The notes: generated by a model from the letters alone, not told the origin. A stretch of 64,000 nt of DNA from PALSA-1335 sp965231025 (GCA_965231025.1 OZ246407.1:496001-560000); one strand, 5' to 3'. Shown: positions 1-8,374, counted from the stretch's first letter. Program-made: numbers and translations.

Positions 1-1
1 A

Positions 2-124
2 TCGGAAAGCAAACCGGTGGTATTGAAACTCAACAGGCCCGCCGCGGTTCCCGGAATGGGAGCCCCGGACTGTTACACCCATTTCACCGGAATTGAACTC
101 GTGCAGTTCGCCGACAACGTGTAG
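2..124 (+). CDS. C-terminal tail of an unidentified protein (partial)
   Basis: An open frame enters from the left edge and ends at a TAG at 122-124, giving 40 residues that finish in ...GIELVQFADNV. Codon choice resembles the native genes. It converges tail to tail with nth, leaving five bases between the two stop codons, which fits a real gene end. Nothing in the fragment identifies the family, and chance openness over 40 codons cannot be excluded. Confidence 0.4.
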   Translation, partial: SESKPVVLKLNRPAAVPGMGAPDCYTHFTGIELVQFADNV

Positions 125-129
125 CGTCA

Positions 130-819
130 TCATTTCACGCCGATCCACCGCCCCTTTGCGTCAAAGTTGGACGCCGAGGGGCAGATGTTGTTGAGCACGC
201 ACGCGCCACAATTCGGTTTCTGCGACTTGCAGACCGCGCGCCCGTGGTCGATGAGCCAGTAGGAAATATTGGCCCAGTCTTTTTTTGGAACGATCTTCAT
301 CAGATCCTTTTCCACTTTGGCGGCGTCCTTTTGGTCGGTGAGTCCGAGCCTCCTCGCGAGTCGCCCCACATGAGTGTCCACCACCACGCCCGCCACAATC
401 CCATAAGCGTTGTGGAGCACGACGTTGGCGGTTTTCCGGGCGACACCCGGAAGCTCAAGCATTTCATCCATAGTGCGGGGGACTTCACCTTTGTATTTTT
501 TCACGATCACTTCAGCGGCCCCCTGAATATTCTTCGCTTTATTTCTGTAAAAACCGGTGGAACGGATCAGAGTCTGCAGTTCGGGGAGTTTAGCCCCGGC
601 AAAATCGTCCGCGGTCGCGTACTTTTTGAACAATGCCGGCGTCACCTTATTCACCCTCACGTCCGTACATTGCGCGGAAAGAATCGTGGACACCAGCATC
701 TGAATCGGGGTCTTAAAATTGAGCGCGGTCTTGGCGGACGGGTAACTCTTTCTCAAAAGCCGGATCATCTCCGGAAGCTTCTTCCTGTTGGCGGCAATAT
801 CGATATTCGAAAAGTGCAT
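130..819 (-). CDS. nth: Endonuclease III (base-excision repair DNA glycosylase/AP lyase)
   Basis: The product removes oxidised pyrimidines and nicks AP sites. The 229-residue protein shows the family's helix-hairpin-helix (LPGVARKTANVV) with the catalytic lysine, then the catalytic aspartate in VVVDTHVGRLARRLGL. It ends with a complete 4Fe-4S ligand set, Cys-x6-Cys-x2-Cys-x5-Cys. The length is normal. I chose the ATG at 819; a TTG two codons upstream is possible. There is no Shine-Dalgarno sequence. It stands alone, convergent with the partial gene at the left edge and divergent from the membrane gene at 902. Confidence 0.96.
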   Translation of the reverse strand: MHFSNIDIAANRKKLPEMIRLLRKSYPSAKTALNFKTPIQMLVSTILSAQCTDVRVNKVTPALFKKYATADDFAGAKLPELQTLIRSTGFYRNKAKNIQGAAEVIVKKYKGEVPRTMDEMLELPGVARKTANVVLHNAYGIVAGVVVDTHVGRLARRLGLTDQKDAAKVEKDLMKIVPKKDWANISYWLIDHGRAVCKSQKPNCGACVLNNICPSASNFDAKGRWIGVK

Positions 820-901
820 GAGCAAAGATTATCACATCCCTACGCCCCTTCCAAAATCCGGCGACCGGCGGTAAGATCAATGCCGAAGTATAAACTTCCC
901 T

Positions 902-1594
902 ATGAAAAACGTCTGGCTTCGCCTCAAAAAATTCTCGTCAACAACCGTCAAAACCCTGGACGGGCTGAAATACAATAAGCGTGCGGTCTACTGGATCATG
1001 GCCATCGATCTCGCCCTTGGGATATCTTCCACCGTCGTGGATTGGCCGTGGCTCATTCGCGTACCACCGAATCTGGTTGCCTTTGCCCCCATTTGCTCGC
1101 TCTATCCGTGGCTGCTTATCGTCTGGTTTGCCCTCTACCTCCGCAAACCAAAAGAGGGTCGCGCGCGAGTTCCCGCGTGGTTCACCTCATTTCTCTTCGT
1201 CGGACTGTTCGGCTACGGCATCCTGGCCTGGATCTACTACCCGTTCTATATGAGCTGGACCGGCATAAACTTTCATGATGTCGCCAGTATTTTCTGGGTC
1301 ACCATGTACGCGGGACAGGCTTTCATTATCGCCTCCGAAATCAAAAAAATCCCCTGGTACCAGTTTGCCCTCATCATGGGATATTTCTACTTCAAAGATG
1401 TCTCCGACCGTTATTTTGGAACATTCCTCGATGTCCTGCTGGACAGCTACCCCGAGTACCTCAAACTCCTTATGTTCGCCAGTGCTCTGTCGCTCCACAG
1501 TATGGCCGCGGGGGTCCTGATTTTCCTGCAGGGTAAAAAAGCGGCTTACGGGGAAGATATTCCGGTGGTTTCCAACCCCGGGCTTTCGGAATAA
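902..1594 (+). CDS. Polytopic membrane protein, DUF1405-like
   Basis: The 230-residue protein has about six hydrophobic helices starting near residues 30, 62, 95, 128, 150 and 185, a short basic N-terminus and a polar C-terminal tail. The W...P...F.P...LYP pattern followed by a YGI...YP.YMSW helix recalls DUF1405-type membrane proteins, but this is by eye only. No catalytic motif is visible. The last 49 bases overlap the 3' end of the convergent peptidase gene. No Shine-Dalgarno precedes the ATG. The function is unknown. Confidence 0.75.
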   Translation: MKNVWLRLKKFSSTTVKTLDGLKYNKRAVYWIMAIDLALGISSTVVDWPWLIRVPPNLVAFAPICSLYPWLLIVWFALYLRKPKEGRARVPAWFTSFLFVGLFGYGILAWIYYPFYMSWTGINFHDVASIFWVTMYAGQAFIIASEIKKIPWYQFALIMGYFYFKDVSDRYFGTFLDVLLDSYPEYLKLLMFASALSLHSMAAGVLIFLQGKKAAYGEDIPVVSNPGLSE

Positions 1595-3249
1595 CTGAAA
1601 CCGCTGCTTTCAATTCTCCGCAAAAGTTCCTGGCTGCTCGCTGCGGCGCCTTCGTCGTACGAAGTTCGGCTCACCCTGGTTTGATCACCCGTGATTCTGT
1701 CCAGATATTTTCCTGGCAGTGAATCCAGCGGCAGATATGAAAGTGGAAGGTAATCCAGGGGATCAACATGCTTGCCGCCTTTCAACACCTCAAAATGAAG
1801 ATGAGCGCCGGTTGTCATCAGTCCCGCCCCAAGGCTTCCCGGGGTTCCTCCGCTCAGACCGATCGTCTGACCTTCTATGATCTTCTCGCCATTCTTGACC
1901 CTGATTTCGGATACATGGCCAAAAACCGTCATGAATCCTCCGCCGTGGGCCAGAATAATGTAGCTGTAGCCGTAACCGTTGTCACGGACTCGGTACACCA
2001 CACCGTCGGCCGGCGCACGGATGGGAGTGCCCTGAAGTGCGCGGATATCGATGGCCTGATGAACCATGCCCATGGCCCTGCGGTAGGACTCGTCGTGAAA
2101 ATATGCGCTCACGCCACGGCTCGGACTCACCGGCCAGCGGGGCTGGAACGCCGAGTCTTTATGGTTCTTGATGTACTCGTACACGTTGGTCGTGCTGCGG
2201 TCGAAAACGCTCTGATAATCGTCGGGATTAAACTTGTCCCCAAGTTCGGCGATCTTATTCTGGATAAATTTCAGATTGTCGCGGAGCAGATCAATATCCT
2301 GCAAAACCTGCGCCTGCTCCTGCTGGGACTCCTCAAGAAGCTGCTGGTAAATGGTTTCCTGCCCTTTTGTTTCCTCAAGCAGCTGGGTCTTGGCCGCCTG
2401 CTGCATTTCCAGGGTGGACTGCTGTTCCTCCAGCTGGCGATAGAGCATTTCCAGACGGTTGCGCGAATTTTCAAGCACGATCCGGTCCACCTCCTGCGCC
2501 TTCAGAAGTTTTTCGAGCCGCTCAAAAATATCGTGGCCGGTCGCTTCAAGAACGGTAAAGTAGCGAAGTTCCCTCAGCGCCTCTTCGGGCGATTTGTCCG
2601 ACAAAAGCATTTTGGCGATATTGATGGTCTTGTCCTGGGCGGTCGTGTCGTGAATGGTGTTTTCATCCTCATATAAAACCCTGAGATATTCGGAAAGCAT
2701 CTTTTTCTGATTCTCAATTTCAAGGCTCTTGATCCTGATCTCAGATTCGAGTTTTGCTATGTCGTTTTCCTTTTCCTGAACCTGAATCAGTACGTTCTGG
2801 GTTATGGAAACCGTCTCCTCGATCTGGCGGTTCAAAAGACTCAGCTGCTTTTGCAGAGTCATCCGTTCTTCCTGAACGTCGATGAGTTTGTCGGTGGTAT
2901 CGTGAACGTTGCGGTTGATACTTATATAATCACTTTGCGCGGTCTGGATCTGGTCCTTTATGTCCTCCAGGAACTGTTGCCTCTTGAGATATTGCCCGGA
3001 AACTATCTCCTGGCTTGAACTCAGTCCCATGGCCTCCTGAAGGCTGCTCTGTCCCGGGTCGCCGTCCGGAGAAACCGTGGCCGACTGAATCAACACTTGT
3101 TGGGTTTCCGGCGAACCTTCCAAAGCAAAAAGAAAATTTCCCAGGCGGTGGCCGTCGGAAAAAAACAGCCCAAAACCCAAAGAAAGGACGAGCAGGTTGG
3201 CCAGATGTTTGGCCGGATGTTTAGTCAGATGTTTGGCGGTTTTTTTCAT
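1546..3249 (-). CDS. Secreted coiled-coil M23 metallopeptidase (EnvC/NlpD-type murein hydrolase or activator)
   Basis: The 567-residue protein opens with a Lys-rich N-terminus and one hydrophobic export segment (about residues 15-35). A long Gln/Glu-rich coiled coil (about 70-330) follows, then a LytM/M23 domain. The zinc ligands of an active peptidase are present: HQAID (H397, D401) and HLHFE (H483, H485). Known relatives cut peptidoglycan cross-links or, when degenerate, activate amidases; the intact ligands favour catalysis. I place the start at the ATG at 3249 because upstream there is only a TTG at 3288. It likely acts in cell separation, exported through the single membrane. Confidence 0.9.
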   Translation of the reverse strand: MKKTAKHLTKHPAKHLANLLVLSLGFGLFFSDGHRLGNFLFALEGSPETQQVLIQSATVSPDGDPGQSSLQEAMGLSSSQEIVSGQYLKRQQFLEDIKDQIQTAQSDYISINRNVHDTTDKLIDVQEERMTLQKQLSLLNRQIEETVSITQNVLIQVQEKENDIAKLESEIRIKSLEIENQKKMLSEYLRVLYEDENTIHDTTAQDKTINIAKMLLSDKSPEEALRELRYFTVLEATGHDIFERLEKLLKAQEVDRIVLENSRNRLEMLYRQLEEQQSTLEMQQAAKTQLLEETKGQETIYQQLLEESQQEQAQVLQDIDLLRDNLKFIQNKIAELGDKFNPDDYQSVFDRSTTNVYEYIKNHKDSAFQPRWPVSPSRGVSAYFHDESYRRAMGMVHQAIDIRALQGTPIRAPADGVVYRVRDNGYGYSYIILAHGGGFMTVFGHVSEIRVKNGEKIIEGQTIGLSGGTPGSLGAGLMTTGAHLHFEVLKGGKHVDPLDYLPLSYLPLDSLPGKYLDRITGDQTRVSRTSYDEGAAASSQELLRRIESSGFSYSESPGLETTGISSP

Positions 3250-3346
3250 GATTTTTGGATATCTCAAAATCCTTATATTATAGCCCAAAATGATGGGAAA
3301 GACAACGCGCCAAAGCCCTCAGGAAGGCCTAAATCCCTTTTTCGAC

Positions 3347-3375
3347 TTGCAATGCTAAAAATATTTCAGTAAAAT
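3347..3375 (+). promoter_or_regulatory. Promoter of rpmA
   Basis: TTGCAA at 3347-3352 and TAAAAT at 3370-3375 are separated by 17 bases. This leaves a roughly 65-base AT-rich leader before rpmA. Confidence 0.5.
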
Positions 3376-3445
3376 CAATCCGCGTTCTGAAAAAAAGGCT
3401 CAAAAAGCCCCAAAAGCAGAGGTAATATCATCAATTTATAAGACT

Positions 3446-3721
3446 ATGGCACATAAAAAAGCCGGAGGCTCCACAAGTAACGGACGAGATTCGCAAGCCA
3501 AAAGACTGGGTGTTAAGGTGTTCGGCGGTCAGACCGTCAAAGCCGGGAACATCATTGTCAGACAGCGCGGAACCAAGTTTCACCCCGGTAAGAACGTCGG
3601 GATGGGAAAAGATCATACCCTTTTTGCCCTTTCAGCCGGCAAAGTCCTTTTTGTTGAAAAACAGCTCCGCAAATACGACGGACGCGTGTTCAAGGATAAA
3701 CTTGTGAACGTAGTAGCCTAA
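3446..3721 (+). CDS. rpmA: 50S ribosomal protein L27
   Basis: The 91-residue product matches L27 across its whole length: an N-terminal MAHKKAGGSTSNGRDS arm that reaches toward the peptidyl-transferase centre, then RLGVK, the QRGTKFHPG loop and VGMGKDHTLFA. The protein starts directly at the mature MAHKK form, without the Firmicutes N-terminal extension that needs proteolytic trimming. No rplU (L21) lies next to it, although the two are neighbours in most bacteria. The gene 12 bases downstream is probably co-transcribed. Confidence 0.98.
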   Translation: MAHKKAGGSTSNGRDSQAKRLGVKVFGGQTVKAGNIIVRQRGTKFHPGKNVGMGKDHTLFALSAGKVLFVEKQLRKYDGRVFKDKLVNVVA

Positions 3722-3733
3722 TCATTTAGGCAC

Positions 3734-4408
3734 ATGTCAGATTTAGAATCATTTTTTGGCGCAGATGACCGCGGAGAGGCGATGGATCCCGCGGCTTTTG
3801 AGCGTTTCAAGGAGCGGATGGCCGCAGCCGCCGCCCAGCTCAAAGCCCTCCAGAAACAGGAGCAAAAACAGAAGAAAAAAGAGGACGAGCTCATCAAAAT
3901 CCTCCTCCGTTTCATCCAGACCGGGACCAAAAGAGACATCATGGTGCTCGTGGCGCGACTGCTGGAACAGAACATCCCCGCAGCCTTTATCGTGAGCATT
4001 CTGCTCATCAACAACGAAGATATCCAGAAGGAACTTGGTATCAAACTCCTTCCGCCGGGCGCCATAGAAGAGGAAAAGTCCCGTGCGCTCACCCTGCCCG
4101 ACCACTACCTCAAAGGGGAAGTCATCCCCCTCAAGATCAAAATCGCCATTGATGCCTGGGCCCATGAAATTGTGGACCGGAGCCAGGAATACGCGCCACG
4201 CGTCATAGATACGGTCCTCGACCATGACGGACTCATCAAGCTGGCAGTACTCCAGCTCGGCGTGTTTTGCCTGCGCGACTACCTGGAAGAGGAAGGCGTC
4301 CGCCTGGATTATGACCTCCTGAAAAGCTTTGTCGAACTCATGCTCGAAGGCATTCTAAAAAAGGTCGCCGAAGAGTTCAAAAACCGCGGCAAACTCAAGG
4401 GCGGTTGA
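3734..4408 (+). CDS. Hypothetical helical protein
   Basis: The 224-residue protein is soluble and mostly helical. It has an acidic start (MSDLESFFGADD), an Ala/Gln/Lys-rich coiled-coil stretch around residues 28-50 and a hydrophobic helix at about 72-90 that looks buried rather than membrane-spanning. I recognise no family. It begins 12 bases after rpmA and probably shares its transcript. It uses native codons, has no Shine-Dalgarno and ends in TGA. Confidence 0.75.
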   Translation: MSDLESFFGADDRGEAMDPAAFERFKERMAAAAAQLKALQKQEQKQKKKEDELIKILLRFIQTGTKRDIMVLVARLLEQNIPAAFIVSILLINNEDIQKELGIKLLPPGAIEEEKSRALTLPDHYLKGEVIPLKIKIAIDAWAHEIVDRSQEYAPRVIDTVLDHDGLIKLAVLQLGVFCLRDYLEEEGVRLDYDLLKSFVELMLEGILKKVAEEFKNRGKLKGG

Positions 4409-4430
4409 AGTACTGTAAACATACAGCGGA

Positions 4431-4459
4431 TTGACAGATGTACCATGCAGTCATAGAAT
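4431..4459 (+). promoter_or_regulatory. Consensus promoter for the 4478 gene
   Basis: A perfect TTGACA at 4431-4436 and TAGAAT at 4454-4459 are 17 bases apart. A small dyad (CTGT...ACAG) lies just upstream at about 4413-4426 and could be an operator, though this is speculative. Confidence 0.7.
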
Positions 4460-4477
4460 CACCGCCTGTCTTTTAAT

Positions 4478-4798
4478 ATGCAAAAGAGAATGAAAATCAA
4501 CGAAACCGGTGAGATCGCAATCAGTCACACCGATGTGTGCCATACACCAGACCAGTTCTGGGCTTCAAAAGATGTTGACCGCATCATTGACATCATCAAC
4601 AAAAAAACAATGCTGAACCTTACGAAGGACGAATTAAGAGACCATCATTCAGCTTTTGTAGCCGCGCGCGAAGTTTTTGAACAGATGCCGCTGGTCACAA
4701 GAATGAAAGAGTTTGAAAAACTTAGAAGGATTCTGGATGCAGTCCAGGAAGAAGTCAGGATAAAAGATGAACGGCGCAAGGGCATGAGTCGTCGTTAG
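4478..4798 (+). CDS. Small hypothetical protein
   Basis: The product has 106 residues, is basic and helical, and ends in an Arg-rich tail (GMSRR). The middle part (TKDELRDHHSAFVAAREVFEQM) should form an amphipathic helix. I recognise no family. A near-consensus promoter 18 bases upstream supports the gene being real and independently transcribed. It ends 24 bases before a convergent gene. Confidence 0.65.
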   Translation: MQKRMKINETGEIAISHTDVCHTPDQFWASKDVDRIIDIINKKTMLNLTKDELRDHHSAFVAAREVFEQMPLVTRMKEFEKLRRILDAVQEEVRIKDERRKGMSRR

Positions 4799-4822
4799 TT
4801 GAGTCGTTGAGACGGAAGCCTG

Positions 4823-5485
4823 TTAAGCCGCAGCATCCACTTCATCCCTGTTTTCATCTGCCAGGCGCTGTCGTATGAATGCTTCACCTTCTTTTGAACG
4901 GTAAAAACCGTCTCCATTCCGGTCCTCATATTTTACATACTTCGTCTGATCTGCAACAAACGTTGAGCTCCTTTCTCGTTCAAAAATATTGAGAGCAAGT
5001 GTCATGAAAGATCCTTCTGAAAAGGAATCGCGCTCAAACAGCTGGTTGATCGCCTCAAAAATGGCGGTGACAACATGTTTATTTTTTGGAGATACCGCCT
5101 CGTAATTTTGAGGCAAAGATTGTTCCAGTCCATGAACCGACTTTTCATCAAGGCCGCATTCTCGCAAAAACTCTGGAAGATCTTCAACCCGTTTGAGAGG
5201 TTCCTTCATGTTTTTTATACCCTCCTCAATTTTTTTTGAACGTTCAGAAAGTCCATGTGCCATCTCCCTCTTCTCTTTTTCGATAGTTTCAGTCTTTTTT
5301 GCTTCTGTGTTCCATCGAGCTTCCTCCTTTTCGATAAATAAATCACGGAAAGCACGATCATTGGCCTTCGATTCCACGACGTCAGCAGTTTCATTTTTTG
5401 GATTGGTTTCTAATTGATCGACGCTGCCTTCACCATTATCGTTTGCTGCTTCTGAAGCTGATTGTGAAACATTCGATTGAGACAT
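4823..5485 (-). CDS. Hypothetical acidic cytoplasmic protein
   Basis: The 220-residue protein has a low-complexity Ser/Asn/Glu-rich N-terminus, a charged coiled coil (about residues 50-100, rich in Glu/Lys/Arg) and a more globular C-terminal half including KYVKYEDRNGDGFYRS. The DRNGDGF stretch resembles a single EF-hand-like calcium loop, but it is isolated, so I do not assign calcium binding. I chose the ATG at 5485 over an upstream ATG at 5533, which would add an unlikely hydrophobic leader. No family is recognised. Confidence 0.65.
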   Translation of the reverse strand: MSQSNVSQSASEAANDNGEGSVDQLETNPKNETADVVESKANDRAFRDLFIEKEEARWNTEAKKTETIEKEKREMAHGLSERSKKIEEGIKNMKEPLKRVEDLPEFLRECGLDEKSVHGLEQSLPQNYEAVSPKNKHVVTAIFEAINQLFERDSFSEGSFMTLALNIFERERSSTFVADQTKYVKYEDRNGDGFYRSKEGEAFIRQRLADENRDEVDAAA

Positions 5486-5636
5486 AATTACCAGGATTAT
5501 GGGGCTTTTCTTTACATATATATTATAAGACAAAAATGCAAAACGGTCAATGTTCCGTCAAGTATAATACATAAGAGCTAAAAAAATTACTGCAATCCTC
5601 ATGCAATAATCTCCGTATGAATTGAAATAGTTATTC

Positions 5637-5713
5637 TGGGGTGGCCTATGGGGCTCGAACCCACGACCCTCGGGACCACAACCCGATGCTCTGCCAACTG
5701 AGCTAAGGCCACC
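5637..5713 (-). tRNA. tRNA-His (anticodon GTG), with encoded G-1 and CCA
   Basis: On the minus strand the sequence folds as a full cloverleaf: acceptor GTGGCCT/AGGCCAC, D-arm GCTC...GAGC, anticodon stem TCGGG/CCCGA with loop TTGTGGT (anticodon GTG), and T-arm GTGGG-TTCGAGC-CCCAT. Position 73 is C and the base before the acceptor (5713) encodes the G-1 that marks histidine tRNA. CCA is encoded at 5639-5637. The GUG anticodon is one of those modified to queuosine, whose precursor genes occur later in this window. Confidence 0.97.
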
Positions 5714-5792
5714 ACAACATACTTCACGCCCGATGATTTTAGCAAACACCCGCAAAAAATCAAAGCGGAACGCGCCGAGTGAAGAAATAGCT

Positions 5793-5918
5793 TATAAACA
5801 TTTCAAAATTTCAGGATACAAGGAAGAAAGAAAAATTCGACCGAAACGTATACGAATATACGTTGAGGAAGAATTTTTCGCAGATGACGCAGTAGCGTGA
5901 AATTTTCAAATGTTTATA
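5793..5918. repeat. 126-bp nested inverted-repeat element (MITE-like or structured RNA)
   Basis: The outer arms 5793-5813 and 5898-5918 are reverse complements over 20 of 21 bases. A second perfect 9-bp stem lies inside (5830-5838 with 5871-5879), and an 8-bp stem with a 4-base loop lies in the centre (5845-5852 with 5857-5864). No open frame of note lies inside. It sits between tRNA-His and a terminator hairpin. The gene-free stretch 5534-6071 therefore holds the tRNA, this element and the terminator. Confidence 0.7.
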
Positions 5919-5920
5919 CC

Positions 5921-5951
5921 AAAACACCTCCCGACTTGCAGGAGGTGTTTT
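5921..5951. terminator. Strong hairpin terminator, probably bidirectional
   Basis: A perfect 11-bp stem (5921-5931 with 5941-5951, core ACACCTCC/GGAGGTGT) with a 9-base loop ends in T4 on both strands because the arms end in A4/T4. It separates the inverted-repeat element from the minus-strand gene at 6072. Confidence 0.75.
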
Positions 5952-6071
5952 AAGGGTTTTAGGAGTACCAACGCCCTAGAAAAGCCTCAGTATCCTAAAA
6001 TCTAATAGGAAAAATTCCTAAACGTGACAAAGTCTCTCTTTCCGCAGGGGAACAACGTCCCTGCCATCATC

Positions 6072-6938
6072 TTACAGCTCAAAAAATTTCTTCATGTCGT
6101 AGTGGAGAACCGTCGTGTCATAGTCACGACTCACGTAGCTGACCTGCTGCGTGTCATCCCCGTTGTAAAACTCTTTACCGTTGAAGACCCTAGTTTTCAA
6201 GAAATCGTATTTTTTCTGGAGTACCGGATTGATCTTGGTAAGTTCCCGGAAATCGTTCCCGTGCAAAATATAGTAGATGTAACTCTCAGCGAAATCCTCG
6301 AAGGGATCGCTCATTGCGTATCCGGAGACAAAATCTAGTTGAACCGCATCCGGTTTCAAAGTCTTGTCGTCCTGAAAGCTCAGACGGTAGAACTCCAGGC
6401 TGGCATCATCATTATATACCGGGCTGGAACCGTCCTTGAACTCACTTTCTCCGGCATAGAAGTTGCCTCCTATCACCCCGGTGTCCGTGATATGTCCCAC
6501 TTCATGAACCAAAACCCCGACCAGTTCCTCATCCGTCACATTGCTGCAATGGAGAATAATGGTGGAACCACCGCCGAGTCCGCGCCGTCCTTCATTGCTG
6601 AAGTTGAGCGTCAGATTCCTGAGGTGATTCACAGCCTCCCCCGGGAGACTGTCGAGTGTCCGGTAGACAAGCGATTTGCAATGAATCAAAGAGCTTAAAC
6701 CAGGTTCATCCTGTTGGGTTGAACCCGCCTCGGATTGAAGGTTAAGACCCATCCCATCAAGCTTTGCAGCGTAATGGTTTTCATCCAAAGGAGCAGAGTG
6801 ATTATACTCAATATACTTTGATTCTGCAAGACCATTCTGTGTAAGACGCTCTAAGTAGGTCTCTGGATTGAAGTTGAGCCCCATCAGACTGGAAAGCAAA
6901 ACCCAAAGGTTGAAAAAGGTAATCGTGTTCTTGCGCAT
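6072..6938 (-). CDS. Exported HExxH protein, putative zinc metallopeptidase
   Basis: The 288-residue protein begins with a basic residue pair and a hydrophobic segment (residues 5-22) that acts as a signal peptide or anchor. HEVGH at 145-149 is a zinc-protease motif, and E214-D-F-A-E218 downstream fits the third-ligand helix of gluzincin-like peptidases. The preceding strand GGGSTIILHC supports a catalytic core. I cannot name the family or substrate; it presumably acts outside the membrane. A very strong promoter lies about 70 bases upstream, so the gene is its own unit. Confidence 0.75.
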   Translation of the reverse strand: MRKNTITFFNLWVLLSSLMGLNFNPETYLERLTQNGLAESKYIEYNHSAPLDENHYAAKLDGMGLNLQSEAGSTQQDEPGLSSLIHCKSLVYRTLDSLPGEAVNHLRNLTLNFSNEGRRGLGGGSTIILHCSNVTDEELVGVLVHEVGHITDTGVIGGNFYAGESEFKDGSSPVYNDDASLEFYRLSFQDDKTLKPDAVQLDFVSGYAMSDPFEDFAESYIYYILHGNDFRELTKINPVLQKKYDFLKTRVFNGKEFYNGDDTQQVSYVSRDYDTTVLHYDMKKFFEL

Positions 6939-7007
6939 AGGTGAGAAATAAGTGCACGAGTCGGTACCTTTTTGTTTTGGATTTTGGTGGAATTTCGAAA
7001 GGAGAGA

Positions 7008-7035
7008 ATTATAACAAAAATAGCGAATTTGTCAA
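7008..7035 (-). promoter_or_regulatory. Near-perfect promoter of the HExxH gene
   Basis: Reading the minus strand, TTGACA (7035-7030) and TATAAT (7013-7008) are separated by 16 bases, and the -10 is also extended (TGTTATAAT). A leader of about 70 bases follows. Confidence 0.85.
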
Positions 7036-7081
7036 GGCTCGTAAGGAAGAAGCTCAATTAAACTAGAGAAGCGGGCATGGG

Positions 7082-7153
7082 AAAAAGGGGTGCCTGGTTT
7101 TCGAACGGGTCCTGAACTTACGTGGACCGTGCGAATAACCGTGATGGCACCCC
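7082..7153 (-). terminator. Terminator of the first GC-rich unit
   Basis: On the minus strand GGGGTGCC (7153-7146) pairs with GGCACCCC (7094-7087), enclosing about 50 bases with a smaller GGTCC/GGACC hairpin, and T5 follows. It closes the transcription unit of the 7196-7918 gene. Confidence 0.65.
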
Positions 7154-7195
7154 CTCTCCCTGTTTTTCACCTCCTTTCTTGTTGGTTGTTGAACT

Positions 7196-7918
7196 TCAGC
7201 CGTGGGATTCGGCCTTCTCGTCGTCGCCGCTGAAGGCGATGTACAAGACGATGCAAGTCCCCACGACCGCGATGATGGAGCCGCTGATGAGGGCGGACAT
7301 CCAAGAGTCCACGATCTTGAGGAAGCCCAAGATCATCATGGTGACCGGAGGCCCCATGACGAGCAGGATCTTCCAGGGTCCCTCCTTGACGAACCAGGAG
7401 ATCGTGAAGAGGATCGCGCCCGGGACGATGAGACAGATCCACACCCAGTGGCCCATGCCCAACGCCCCGACCCAGTTGCCAGCGAGCAGAACGATACCAG
7501 AGACGATCAGGATAGCGCCCTCGATCGTCATCTCGTACCGCCCGGCCGCGAGACCGGGGATGAAGATGATCGTCACGAGCGGGATCAGGATCATGAGGAT
7601 GTGGAACACCGCGAGGGCGATCCACGTGCCCACAGTGACCGATGCCCTGTGCCCGAGATCTTTGGCCTGCGCGTAGCGGTAGCCTGCCGAGTCGCCGTAG
7701 CCGGCCGTGGGCGGGGTGTATCCGTACTTGGACTCTGCCGAGGCTACGGTGTTGTACTCCGCCAGGCGCCTCTGCTGCGCCTCCGGGGACGAGTTGTACG
7801 CCACCGGGTCCACGGGCTTGGGCTCGCTGCACCCGAACGTGGTGATAGCGAAGAGCACCCCGAAAAAGAAAAGAACGAACGCCCGGAACGCCCACCCTGC
7901 AAAAAACGAACGCGTCAT
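7196..7918 (-). CDS. GC-rich five-helix membrane protein with lipoprotein-like N-terminus
   Basis: The 240-residue protein has a signal segment ending in a lipobox-like TTFGC (Cys30), a polar region rich in Tyr/Pro/Gly (31-95), and five hydrophobic helices at about 97-120, 132-150, 157-176, 182-200 and 207-228. The tail is charged. No family is recognised. The ATG at 7918 is fixed by GGAGGG seven bases upstream, one of the few good Shine-Dalgarno sequences here. Third codon positions are overwhelmingly G or C, unlike the flanking genes, so I infer recent transfer. Promoter and terminator make it a self-contained unit. Confidence 0.8.
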   Translation of the reverse strand: MTRSFFAGWAFRAFVLFFFGVLFAITTFGCSEPKPVDPVAYNSSPEAQQRRLAEYNTVASAESKYGYTPPTAGYGDSAGYRYAQAKDLGHRASVTVGTWIALAVFHILMILIPLVTIIFIPGLAAGRYEMTIEGAILIVSGIVLLAGNWVGALGMGHWVWICLIVPGAILFTISWFVKEGPWKILLVMGPPVTMMILGFLKIVDSWMSALISGSIIAVVGTCIVLYIAFSGDDEKAESHG

Positions 7919-8322
7919 GAGAGAACCCTCCGCGGCACGCAATGTGCCGCAAAAATTGAGTCTTTGGAGCAGCTTCTGGCCGCTTCCTTCAGAACACCTG
8001 CGGTTTTCAATCACTTCTGAGGAACGTCCCGGAGACGAGCGAGCTGGTGTGCGTGAGCACTCGCGAGTCGAGGGAGAGGTGCGTTTCAGCGCTGGCTGAA
8101 ACGACACCGTTTCCGAAGAGGTGATGAAAAACCGTAAACAATCTGAAGGAAGCCGCACTTGAAGCGGTTCCATGTAATATTGGTGAAAAACAGAGAGGAG
8201 ATCTGCTGTCAAAGTTGGCTTATAAAAGCAATTTGTCAGCAAGTCCCTCCCTGCTTGATCGGGTTGTCAAACAGCATCTTTCGCAAGTATCCAAGAGTAC
8301 CATAAAAACACCATTTTGTCAA
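7919..8322 (-). promoter_or_regulatory. Promoter and long structured leader of the GC-rich membrane-protein gene
   Basis: TTGACA (8322-8317) and TACTCT (8299-8294) are 17 bases apart on the minus strand, and the promoter region is AT-rich. About 370 untranslated bases follow. They include a perfect 8-bp hairpin GTTTCAGC-CAGC-GCTGAAAC near 8084-8103 inside a larger imperfect stem, and end in the Shine-Dalgarno GGAGGG at 7931-7926. No convincing gene lies in 7919-8374; a longer reading of the gene back to 8242 would have to translate this leader, which I reject. Confidence 0.55.
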
Positions 8323-8374
8323 CAACGGGAGCCTTGAAAATCAATGATGTAAATCCCGGAATCCGGTTCTATTA

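Noticed and set aside
5558..5755. 65-codon frame across the tRNA
   Set aside because: It reads through tRNA-His; peptides of this look are typical false genes over tRNAs.
7919..8242. N-terminal extension of the GC-rich membrane protein
   Set aside because: It would translate a structured leader; the internal ATG has a Shine-Dalgarno and a signal peptide right after it.
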